DNA of 5,570 nt from Bermanella sp047628755 (GTDB taxonomy: Bacteria; Pseudomonadota; Gammaproteobacteria; Pseudomonadales; Oceanobacteraceae), in NCBI GenBank assembly GCA_047628755.1, contig JBLHVV010000148.1, positions 1 to 5,570 on the forward strand. The letters are read 5' to 3'. Each line of letters starts with the position of its first letter. Positions within the stretch are counted from its first letter, which is position 1. Both the position numbers and the translations under genes were made by a program. Below, one piece after another: positions 1-5,570 of this stretch. The notes under the pieces were generated by a model. The model worked only from the letters and a program-made list of their open reading frames with translations. It was not told the origin of the DNA and did no database searches.

Positions 1-887
1 ACTCGACCGTTATTATCTTTAATTTGTACTTGCCCATCAGCAAATACAAAAAAGCGCCCGCCTTTTTCTACTTCTCTTAAATCGGCTTTAAAGAAAAAGT
101 TTAGGTCACCAGTGCCACGGCTAACCCGTAAACCTAACTTAGTTAAGCTTTCGGCTAGGCCACTTCGAATCTCACTGCCGGCATTATTGCTGGCCGTTAA
201 AGAAACTTTTAGGCCATCAAACAAACCTTGTATGCGTACTTCGACCACTTTTAACTCGTCGCCCTTATACTCAGTACGATTATTCATATGAATTAGCTGA
301 AGCTGTTCAGCTAAGCGTGAGCGCTGCTCTAACAAACCCAATGCAGGACTAATACTTTGCAATTGTTTAAGAGTTGTCTGGTCATTAGAAATGCTATTAG
401 ATAAGTCGATCACTTGCTGGTCCAACGCTAAAATTCGCTGGCGCAATTTACTCGACGCATTAATTCTATCTAGATGCACCAAGCTATAAGCTACTTTGCC
501 CACCACATCTACATAGTTTTCTATAATCTCTAGGTTATCGATTTCAGCTTGTGGAATCGAGCTAGAAATTTGATTTCGGACGGTTTTAACTAACTGGGTT
601 TGCTTGCCCGTTTGACGTATCTCTTGAGTGTCTTGCGAAAAATTACCTTTAATAGTGACCTTAAGCTTTTGTATCATAGTTACTCTTGCAGCATCTTGTG
701 CTTGCTGAATAGCCTTGGCTTCATCAACATAAACAGGCGCACTACCAACCCCATACACGTGACCAGCTGTAGCTGGCTCGTTAACAATCCAGTCGGGCTT
801 AGATTGTATTTTTTTAGTAGGATTAGAAACGCATGCGATCAGCCCAAAGCTAATTACAAGTATGCTTGTCAGTTGTAACTTATTCAT
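1..887 (-). CDS. LPP20-family outer-membrane lipoprotein (partial, C-terminus beyond left edge)
   Basis: This frame stays open for 295 codons from ATG at 887 to the left edge, so the C-terminus and stop are outside the window. GAGG lies 7 bases before the ATG and fixes the start. Residues 1-19 form a lipoprotein signal peptide: basic start, hydrophobic core and lipobox L16-I17-A18-C19. The +2 residue is Val, so outer-membrane sorting is expected. Residues about 31-140 look like an LPP20 domain, with a P-D-W opening (31-33), a YGVGSA turn (45-50) and an alanine-rich helix (57-69). Residues about 143-200 are rich in Leu, Gln and Ser and probably form a coiled coil. From about 212 a new alpha/beta region begins, with strands near 213-220, a helix near 238-252 and strands near 262-270 and 279-290. 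LPP20 proteins are periplasm-facing lipoproteins, some of which (FlgP) serve flagella. The role here is unknown. It is the last visible gene of the lipoprotein trio, 49 bases after the LpoB-like gene. Confidence 0.85.
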   Translation of the reverse strand, partial: MNKLQLTSILVISFGLIACVSNPTKKIQSKPDWIVNEPATAGHVYGVGSAPVYVDEAKAIQQAQDAARVTMIQKLKVTIKGNFSQDTQEIRQTGKQTQLVKTVRNQISSSIPQAEIDNLEIIENYVDVVGKVAYSLVHLDRINASSKLRQRILALDQQVIDLSNSISNDQTTLKQLQSISPALGLLEQRSRLAEQLQLIHMNNRTEYKGDELKVVEVRIQGLFDGLKVSLTASNNAGSEIRSGLAESLTKLGLRVSRGTGDLNFFFKADLREVEKGGRFFVFADGQVQIKDNNGR

Positions 888-921
888 TCAATGACCTCAG
901 GTTTAAAACTAATTTGTCTTT

Positions 922-927
922 ATTATA
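922..927 (-). promoter_or_regulatory. possible internal -10 element before the LPP20-family gene
   Basis: The minus strand carries an exact TATAAT here, 34 bases before the ATG at 887, inside the 49-base gap after the LpoB-like gene. No good -35 box sits 16-18 bases upstream. The nearest TTGGCT-like hexamer is only 14 bases away. It could be a weak internal promoter that supplements read-through from the upstream genes, or chance in an AT-rich gap. Confidence 0.25.
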
Positions 928-936
928 AACGCCGAT

Positions 937-1551
937 TTACCAGCCAAAACTAGACTTTTCTTGAAACTTTTTAAGTTTTTTCTGACCGTTCCAAACCTCT
1001 TCATTACTTTCCATGTTAATCAGTTTTAAATCCACTTGGTAAGTCGTTACTCGACTACCATCAACCTGATCTACAAAAGAATTAATCGATCCAGATAACG
1101 CAAAGTCAGCGGCTGTTTCTTGTCCCATTTCTTTTGCATTGCGTGAGTTCAATTCTTGATCAGCACGTTCAGAACGAATATCTTCACGCTCTGCATTACT
1201 GGCAATGAATCTAGCATCGCCACTGCGAATAATTGCACGCTTTAGATCATTTAAGAATGTCTCTGAAGAAATATGCTCATGACTTTTATTACGAACACGC
1301 TGGATAATCACCGTTGGCTTGTCACCACCACTAGCCGATCTAAAGTCACTAATCCAAGGAAATGACAGCATGTCAGTGACCATTTCTGTACTTACCAACG
1401 ATGAATCCTTATCGTTCCACTTGTCAGTCAGGGCGATTTCTTGGCTAGCATCCACTCGGCTTACCTGTGTACTGCCGCAGCCAGTGAGTAAACCCGCACT
1501 TAAACTCGCTACTATAGCGAAGGGTACAATTTTGTTTAGAGATCTTTTCAT
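937..1551 (-). CDS. LpoB-family lipoprotein (penicillin-binding protein activator LpoB-like)
   Basis: This 204-residue protein has a lipoprotein signal peptide with lipobox L22-T23-G24-C25 and Gly at +2, predicting an outer-membrane lipoprotein facing the periplasm. The body matches the LpoB domain by eye: a helix at about 45-62 (WNDKDSS...VTDML), a strand and loop at 79-90 with RVRNKS, a helix near 97-109 (FLNDLKRAIIRSG), an alanine-containing AADFALSGSI strand, and a closing strand pair ending in EEVWNGQKKLKK. In E. coli, LpoB activates peptidoglycan synthesis by PBP1b through a long proline-rich tether. Here residues 26-64 contain no proline and the domain starts only about 18 residues after the lipid-modified Cys, so PBP1b activation is uncertain. 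A start at 1596 would add 15 residues before the signal peptide. ATG 1551 is preferred because TAAGGA lies about 8 bases upstream and gives a proper signal peptide. It sits 75 bases after the COG3014 gene. Confidence 0.9.
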   Translation of the reverse strand: MKRSLNKIVPFAIVASLSAGLLTGCGSTQVSRVDASQEIALTDKWNDKDSSLVSTEMVTDMLSFPWISDFRSASGGDKPTVIIQRVRNKSHEHISSETFLNDLKRAIIRSGDARFIASNAEREDIRSERADQELNSRNAKEMGQETAADFALSGSINSFVDQVDGSRVTTYQVDLKLINMESNEEVWNGQKKLKKFQEKSSFGW

Positions 1552-1584
1552 AGATATTTTCCTTATTGTCCGTATCGGTAAACT

Positions 1585-1612
1585 ACAGTGGACCAAACTC
1601 TAGGGCCACTGT
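1585..1612. repeat. inverted repeat between COG3014 and LpoB-like genes
   Basis: ACAGTGG (1585-1591) and CCACTGT (1606-1612) are perfect 7-bp arms with a 14-base spacer. A further CC/GG pair (1593-1594 with 1603-1604) follows an A-G mismatch. On the plus strand the right arm runs into TTTTT (1612-1616), so the structure resembles a weak intrinsic terminator for antisense transcription. On the minus strand it lies in the leader of the LpoB-like gene and has no U-tract, so it would be an RNA hairpin (processing or stability) rather than a terminator. Confidence 0.45.
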
Positions 1613-1626
1613 TTTTAAACTAAGTT

Positions 1627-3348
1627 CTATTTTAAAACTATTTGATTAACATGGCCTGTAGATTTATTCGTAAATGAACGTATTTTCCACACGGTCATCT
1701 CTCCTTTTTGAATATTTACGCTGTTAGTGTGCGTTTTAACATGGCCATCAGAAAGTTGACTTGATAGCTTTAATTCATGGAGCCCTTGCTCTAGTGCTAT
1801 GCGTTTAACGCGTATTTGTCCCGGCAACGTTAACCAATTTCGAGTTTCTGAAGATGAAGTAGCGGCCGTGGTGATTTTACCTAGAAAACTAAATATGGCT
1901 TCAGCTTGAGCGTTTCCATTCCCTACCAAAGACGCTACTTTAGCGGCCGTTAAGCCCTTAAACGCTTCACGAGCCATGGCCTCTTGCAAGTCCCCTGTGG
2001 CCGTAAGTAATTGTTGCTGAACCGCTATATGCACCAGAGATTGACCAATTATCATATCTTCGTTTTGGCCGTTCACCATCAACATAGACGACTTAGGTAA
2101 TTTGAAGCTGGTAACGCCATAATAAGGCACAGTAACTCGAAGACCCTGCTTCATAATTTCTAATAGGCCTAAGTCATCTGCCACATCCCAAAGCGGACCA
2201 AGGTATTCACGTTTGGTCAGACCAAACTGTACTAATGAAGCCACAACTCGTTCTTCATAGACGGCGCTTAATAAGTCTGTTATCCCTTTATCAGCATACA
2301 ATGCAAAAAACCAGAAGCGTTGGTCCAACTGTGTGGCGGGGTCGCCAGATAGTATTGGTGATACGGCAATTTGGCGAGTATTAGGATCGGCGTAAAAGAT
2401 CATGTTCATTTCTTTTCGTTCTGGCACCATGCCTGTGTGCTCAATAACTAATACATGTCCTTTATTGTTAAACTCTTTAAGCTCAAGACGCTTTCCTTGT
2501 GTTAGCTTATCTTGGCTAAGTTTAGGCCATTGATTTTTCCAACCACCTGCTTTTTGCATCATACGGATAGTGTCGAACCAAGCTTGCTCGGTCATGGTTC
2601 TGTCTAAATTATATTGCTTTTGGTAGCCATCTTCATACAAAGTTGCAGCCTTTTGATAGGCAATTCGGGCATCATCATACTCTTTATTTTTTTCGTAAAT
2701 TGTACCGGCTAAAAAATGACCAAAAGCATCGTTACGATAAACAATCTTATCTCTATCAATTATCTCACCTGTTAATTTATTAAACACTCGCATTAATTTA
2801 CTAAACATGGACTTTTCACTATCCGCCTGCTCTTGGTAACTGCCCTCTTTATATTCAATAGAAGACAATATTAAATCCATACGGCGAGTTTCTATGCGCG
2901 CCCCTTCTAGCGCATCAGCCTTGGCAGATCTACTGTCAGCAGAAACAGCTAACATCAAAAAGTTTAAAGCTTTGTAATAATTTATTAATACCCGCTCAAA
3001 ATTCGCTGCACGATAGGGCCCTTGGCGAGGATTGCTCATGGCTGTAACAATAATATCAGACACACTTTTGGTATAAAGGTCTTCGGCAATGCGATCAGCA
3101 GTATTGAGCAATTGATTAGATTTTTGATAATCTCCGGCCAGATGATGAACCACACCCAGCTCAGTATAATAAAGTAAACTGTCGTTTCCAGTTGGATCGA
3201 GCGCCTTCTCTATAACGATGGCAGCTTGTGAATATTGCTCCTGTTTAACAAGTTGTAAGCCTTTATGCATATCTTGGCCATAAGTCGCGCAGCCGGTTAG
3301 GTAAGCTGTTAAAATAACAAGGATTAAAACCCTTATAGGGTGATGCAT
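1627..3348 (-). CDS. COG3014-family TPR lipoprotein of unknown function
   Basis: This 573-residue protein begins with a lipoprotein signal peptide whose lipobox is L17-T18-G19-C20, with Ala at +2, so it is predicted to be anchored in the outer membrane. Two tetratricopeptide-like helical hairpins follow: about residues 30-85 (EQYSQAAIVIEKAL, then GDYQKSNQLLNTA) and about 209-239 (FGHFLAGTIYEKNKEYDDA). Between them lies YRAANFERVL (112-121) with a following alanine- and leucine-rich helix, which I associate with COG3014. From about 297 the protein turns beta-rich (GHVLVIEHTGMVPERKE). TPRs usually scaffold protein-protein contacts and no enzymatic motif is visible. An upstream in-frame TTG at 3354 would add two residues, but GGAG sits only 2 bases from it and 8 bases from the ATG at 3348, so the ATG is chosen. 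It is the first gene of the lipoprotein trio. Family assignment is from recall of the sequence pattern, and function is unknown. Confidence 0.85.
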   Translation of the reverse strand: MHHPIRVLILVILTAYLTGCATYGQDMHKGLQLVKQEQYSQAAIVIEKALDPTGNDSLLYYTELGVVHHLAGDYQKSNQLLNTADRIAEDLYTKSVSDIIVTAMSNPRQGPYRAANFERVLINYYKALNFLMLAVSADSRSAKADALEGARIETRRMDLILSSIEYKEGSYQEQADSEKSMFSKLMRVFNKLTGEIIDRDKIVYRNDAFGHFLAGTIYEKNKEYDDARIAYQKAATLYEDGYQKQYNLDRTMTEQAWFDTIRMMQKAGGWKNQWPKLSQDKLTQGKRLELKEFNNKGHVLVIEHTGMVPERKEMNMIFYADPNTRQIAVSPILSGDPATQLDQRFWFFALYADKGITDLLSAVYEERVVASLVQFGLTKREYLGPLWDVADDLGLLEIMKQGLRVTVPYYGVTSFKLPKSSMLMVNGQNEDMIIGQSLVHIAVQQQLLTATGDLQEAMAREAFKGLTAAKVASLVGNGNAQAEAIFSFLGKITTAATSSSETRNWLTLPGQIRVKRIALEQGLHELKLSSQLSDGHVKTHTNSVNIQKGEMTVWKIRSFTNKSTGHVNQIVLK

Positions 3349-3484
3349 ATTCAAGACTCCAGTCTCTGATCGCTCGTTTTTCTAAACGTCCAATTTATTA
3401 TTATTTATCCGATATGGAGTCTATCCATATTGAAACTAAATCGCCAGTTAACACTAAGTAGAGATCAGTACTGACGTTTTACTA
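3349..3484 (-). promoter_or_regulatory. putative promoter/leader region of the lipoprotein genes
   Basis: This is the longest gap in the window between genes read in the same direction. The minus strand holds an AT-rich run near 3380-3397 with AATAAT- and GATAAA-like -10 hexamers but no convincing -35 box at 16-18 bases. Two inverted repeats lie upstream of it (3412-3430 and 3465-3474). GGAG at 3357-3360 is the ribosome binding site that selects ATG 3348, and it lies inside an imperfect palindrome, AGACTGGAGTCT (3354-3365). I see no clear terminator for the hydrolase gene, so read-through from upstream remains possible. Confidence 0.4.
3412..3430. repeat. inverted repeat upstream of COG3014-family gene
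   Basis: ATATGGA (3412-3418) and TCCATAT (3424-3430) are perfect 7-bp arms around a 5-base spacer, about 65-80 bases before the ATG at 3348. The geometry would suit either a dimeric repressor operator or a small RNA hairpin. It adjoins the AT-rich promoter-like run. No known regulator consensus is recognised. Confidence 0.4.
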
Positions 3485-4432
3485 CTATACCAAACTGCCT
3501 AAAACTGATAACACCTGTTTTAACTTTATTGGTTCTTCATTTACTAGTTGGTGTCGCCCATTTTTAATATAAGTAACCTCGAACCCAGTGAATTTTCCCT
3601 CTAGAACCATCATATTATGTTTCGCATCTACCGTACCATCGCATGTGCCTTGAATAACCTGCACATCTAGATCTACTCTCGAACTACTCTCAATTTTTTT
3701 TATCCAATTACGCAAAGCACCTATCCACCTAGATTTTAAAAATAAAGGCTGAAGTGGGTCATGATTTTTTAGAAAATCTAAAAACTCTAAATTATTTGAG
3801 TTAACAGAAAAAGTCCGTTTCATTTTTTTAATAAATGGTTTTGAAATAAGGTAATAAAACTCAGACATTCTCCAGTTAGTTGGACGCACCAATGGCGCAA
3901 GCAAATAGATCTTTACAAAAGGCGATGTCTGTTTGGCTAAACCACGAGTTAATAAGTAATTAATAATAATTGCAGCGCCAGTACTCTGGCCAATGGCAAC
4001 AATTGGCCCAGGTAAAAACTTCTGGATTAAAGCCAAACCCTCACTGAAAAGTGCATCGTACTGGTCAAATGAATTGATACTGGCTCGATCACCGCTAGAC
4101 AGACCATGTCCAGGTAAATCGTAACTAAAAACATTAAAACCTTGCTGCAAGCAATGCTTAATAATATTTCCATAAAGCCCCACGTGATCATAATAGCCAT
4201 GCTGTAAAAATACGGTGCCCTTAGCTTCTGATACCTTGAATAAATGCGTTACTATTTTAAAATCATCGGTCTGAATAAAACCAATAGAATGATTAATGCC
4301 TGTAATACCATCATCAAAATTAAGACCGTAGTGTTGCTGGTAAGCTGTTAGTTCAGCAGTCATAGGCGACTCACTTGCTGAGAAATCTAGTTCTAAAATA
4401 CCTTCAACAATATTTTTTGGCTGCCAAGCCAT
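3485..4432 (-). CDS. alpha/beta hydrolase, lysophospholipase / monoacylglycerol lipase type (Hydrolase_4)
   Basis: This 315-residue protein is a probable serine hydrolase acting on lipid esters such as lysophospholipid or monoacylglycerol. The fold's landmarks appear in order: oxyanion-hole strand ending Q77-H78-G79, the D105-L-P-G-H-G110 turn followed by SSGDR, the nucleophile elbow G148-Q-S150-T-G152, a likely acid at D265 (QGTCDG; D269 is an alternative), and the base H294 (NGRHQL). S150, D265 and H294 therefore form the expected catalytic triad. Residues about 185-250 between the elbow and the acid form an aromatic- and Lys-rich helical insert, the usual lid position. There is no signal peptide, so it is probably cytoplasmic. 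ATG 4432 is supported by AAGGGG 6 bases upstream. It follows the thioesterase after 64 bases and may share its transcript. By eye it is more AT-rich than its neighbours. The family call is firm, but the substrate is inferred. Confidence 0.9.
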   Translation of the reverse strand: MAWQPKNIVEGILELDFSASESPMTAELTAYQQHYGLNFDDGITGINHSIGFIQTDDFKIVTHLFKVSEAKGTVFLQHGYYDHVGLYGNIIKHCLQQGFNVFSYDLPGHGLSSGDRASINSFDQYDALFSEGLALIQKFLPGPIVAIGQSTGAAIIINYLLTRGLAKQTSPFVKIYLLAPLVRPTNWRMSEFYYLISKPFIKKMKRTFSVNSNNLEFLDFLKNHDPLQPLFLKSRWIGALRNWIKKIESSSRVDLDVQVIQGTCDGTVDAKHNMMVLEGKFTGFEVTYIKNGRHQLVNEEPIKLKQVLSVLGSLV

Positions 4433-4462
4433 AATACGCCCCTTATTTATGAATATTGGTTA

Positions 4463-4468
4463 AGTATA
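4463..4468 (-). promoter_or_regulatory. possible -10 element before the hydrolase gene
   Basis: The minus strand reads TATACT here (five of six bases of the sigma-70 -10 consensus), 30 bases before the hydrolase ATG. TTAACA is the best -35-like hexamer but is 21 bases upstream, too far for a standard spacer. A TG pair lies two bases, not one, before the hexamer, so it is not a proper extended -10. A weak promoter is possible and chance is also likely. Confidence 0.22.
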
Positions 4469-4496
4469 GACAGTAATATATGATTATTATGTTAAT

Positions 4497-4931
4497 TTAC
4501 TTAGCAATACACAACTTGCCTAAGGTCTCCGCAATTACTTTAGGCATGCGGCTAGGGCGACCTGTTTTTAAATCGATACACGCATAATAGCTTTTAGCCC
4601 TTACCAGTATCTTTTCGTCGCTGGGACGTATAATTTGGAATTCTCGACTGGTCAGCAAGCGTCCATCAGTATGCGTGATCCAAGTACCCACTTTTAACGC
4701 TTCTCCAGCATAGGACGCCGCCAAATAGTCGATTTCTGTGCGAGTAATCGCCATTGATTTACCTAGCTCCTCCTGCAGTGACCAAGGCATTCCTAGTGGC
4801 TCAATATGCAGCCAACTGATTTCTTCAAACCATTTAAGATAGACTTTATTATTGGTGTGACCCAAACGATCAGTATCACCTTTGGAAACTATAATATCCA
4901 TAATAAATGGATCTGGGTAATCCCAATGCAT
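4497..4931 (-). CDS. acyl-CoA thioesterase, 4HBT/YbgC-type hotdog fold
   Basis: The 144-residue length is typical of single hotdog-domain thioesterases, which hydrolyse acyl-CoA to free acid and CoA as oligomers in the cytoplasm. The signature D19-T-D21-R-L-G24-H25-T-N27-N28 followed by YLKWFEE (31-37) is that of the 4-hydroxybenzoyl-CoA thioesterase/YbgC group. D21 aligns with the catalytic Asp of the Pseudomonas 4HBT enzyme. The long hotdog helix covers about 29-44, and the beta strands follow at about 60-70, 78-86, 91-102 and 108-118. The start at 4931 is supported by AAGGG 7 bases upstream, and M11 is the only close alternative. It is the first gene after the fba terminator, so it needs its own promoter: a TATAGA-like hexamer at 4983-4988 is the only candidate and is weak. 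With the downstream hydrolase it suggests acyl-chain turnover, but the natural substrate is unknown. Confidence 0.9.
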   Translation of the reverse strand: MHWDYPDPFIMDIIVSKGDTDRLGHTNNKVYLKWFEEISWLHIEPLGMPWSLQEELGKSMAITRTEIDYLAASYAGEALKVGTWITHTDGRLLTSREFQIIRPSDEKILVRAKSYYACIDLKTGRPSRMPKVIAETLGKLCIAK

Positions 4932-5006
4932 TTATATACCCTTTTTAATTTTTTAGCTTTCGCCTTCATCTAACCACTGTAATCTATAGTTAAAAAAAGC
5001 TAAACC

Positions 5007-5036
5007 AAAAAAACCGCAGCCTTGGCTGCGGTTTTT
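5007..5036 (-). terminator. intrinsic terminator of fba (potentially bidirectional)
   Basis: A 7-bp GC-rich stem, CCGCAGC (5014-5020) with GCTGCGG (5025-5031), encloses a 4-base loop. The arms are flanked by seven A (5007-5013) and five T (5032-5036). Read on the minus strand, the stem begins about 26 bases after the fba stop and is followed by seven U, an ideal rho-independent terminator. The plus-strand reading also ends in five U, so it could work in both directions. It separates fba from the thioesterase gene. Confidence 0.93.
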
Positions 5037-5060
5037 AATTAAGTAATAATTAATAGATAA

Positions 5061-5570
5061 CTATTTTACTTGCGGGTCTAATTCACCCGATTGATAACGA
5101 TCGAACATGGCATCTAATGATAATGCTTTCATTTTATGCGCATTACCGGCTGTACCGAATGCTTCGTAGCGATCAACACAAATATCGTGCATAGCTTTTA
5201 CTGATGCTTTTAGATACTTACGAGGGTCAAATTCTGCTGGATTTTCAGCAAGAAAGCGACGAATAGAACCCGTAGATGCTAGACGTAAATCGGTATCGAT
5301 ATTTACTTTACGCACACCGTGTTTAATACCTTCTACTATTTGTTCAACTGGCACACCATAAGTTTCAGGAATATCACCACCAAACTCATTGATAATCTTC
5401 AGCCAATCTTGTGGAACAGAAGATGAACCATGCATTACCAAGTGAGTATTAGGAATGCGTTTGTGAATTTCTTTAATGCGATCAACTGCTAAAATGTCAT
5501 CTGTGGGCGGACGAGTAAATTTGTAAGCGCCATGAGAAGTACCACAGGCAATGGCAAGGGCATCTACTTT
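5061..5570 (-). CDS. fba: fructose-bisphosphate aldolase, class II, Calvin-cycle subtype (partial, N-terminus beyond right edge)
   Basis: The frame is open from the right edge through 169 codons to TAG at 5061, about the C-terminal half of the roughly 350-residue family. The enzyme reversibly cleaves fructose 1,6-bisphosphate to glyceraldehyde 3-phosphate and dihydroxyacetone phosphate in glycolysis and gluconeogenesis, using a divalent metal in the cytosol. Visible landmarks, numbered from the first complete codon, are GTSHGAYK with metal ligand H13, VMHGSSS with metal ligand H47, and KVNIDTDLR (88-96), which binds the ketose phosphate. The closing part (EAFGTAGNAHKMK, then SGELDPQVK) is characteristic of the proteobacterial Calvin-type subgroup. 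The catalytic Asp and first metal His lie outside the window. TTG at 5441 is an internal Leu codon in HLVMHG, not a start. In relatives it often follows epd and pgk, but those genes cannot be checked here. Confidence 0.97.
   Translation of the reverse strand, partial: KVDALAIACGTSHGAYKFTRPPTDDILAVDRIKEIHKRIPNTHLVMHGSSSVPQDWLKIINEFGGDIPETYGVPVEQIVEGIKHGVRKVNIDTDLRLASTGSIRRFLAENPAEFDPRKYLKASVKAMHDICVDRYEAFGTAGNAHKMKALSLDAMFDRYQSGELDPQVK

Noticed and set aside
600..878. Plus-strand open frame of 92 codons
   Set aside because: It lies wholly antisense to the LPP20-family gene, has no good ribosome binding site, and its Cys/Leu/Ser-rich translation resembles no family. It is a shadow frame.
1552..1596. 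N-terminal extension of the LpoB-like protein by 15 residues
   Set aside because: It would bury the lipoprotein signal peptide behind extra residues and lacks a ribosome binding site, whereas ATG 1551 has TAAGGA at good spacing.
1319..1603. Plus-strand open frame of 94 codons
   Set aside because: It overlaps the well-supported LpoB-like gene on the opposite strand and its translation shows no recognisable domain.
3349..3484. Intrinsic terminator for the hydrolase gene
   Set aside because: The inverted repeats here are AT-rich or short and none is followed by a U-tract on the minus strand.
4932..5006. Sigma-70 promoter for the thioesterase gene (TATAGA at 4983-4988)
   Set aside because: No acceptable -35 hexamer sits at 16-18 bases; the nearest TTGGTT is about 14 bases away and overlaps the U-tract of the fba terminator. 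Too weak to list as a feature.
5439..5441. TTG as a start codon for a short aldolase-like gene
   Set aside because: The aldolase frame continues upstream without a stop to the right edge and encodes the conserved GTSHGAYK metal-ligand motif, so this is an internal Leu codon of a full fba gene.

Overview
The window reads as ordinary chromosomal DNA from a marine-type gammaproteobacterium. The evidence is a Calvin-subtype class II fructose-bisphosphate aldolase whose C-terminal half resembles those of Pseudomonas and Oceanospirillales relatives by eye, three outer-membrane lipoproteins with proteobacterial lipoboxes, GGAG/AAGG-type ribosome binding sites, and AT-leaning composition. The exact genus cannot be fixed from the sequence. 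Every supported gene is on the minus strand, so transcription runs from the right edge to the left edge.

Layout in transcription order: (1) the C-terminal half of fba enters from the right edge and ends at a textbook intrinsic terminator (5007-5036). (2) A hotdog-fold acyl-CoA thioesterase (4497-4931) is followed after 64 bases by an alpha/beta hydrolase of the lysophospholipase/monoacylglycerol-lipase type (3485-4432). Both probably act on acyl esters or thioesters. (3) A 136-base non-coding stretch with two inverted repeats and AT-rich promoter-like sequence precedes three consecutive lipoprotein genes: a COG3014-family TPR lipoprotein (1627-3348), an LpoB-family lipoprotein (937-1551) and an LPP20-family lipoprotein (1-887, cut by the left edge).

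The most interesting content is the lipoprotein trio. Each gene has its own clear lipobox with a non-aspartate +2 residue, which predicts outer-membrane anchoring on the periplasmic face. Each also has its own good ribosome binding site, and the three are closely spaced in one direction. The LpoB-like member lacks the long proline-rich tether of E. coli LpoB, so it may not reach PBP1b across the periplasm. A dedicated TPR/LpoB/LPP20 envelope complex is a plausible alternative. Its families resemble, in composition, the flagellar FlgO/FlgP/FlgT lipoprotein set and CsgG-type multi-lipoprotein cassettes. This arrangement is, to my recollection, recurrent in gammaproteobacteria, so it is under-characterised rather than wholly new. 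No RNA genes, mobile elements, CRISPR arrays or phage genes were seen, and no gene-free stretch exceeds 300 bases.
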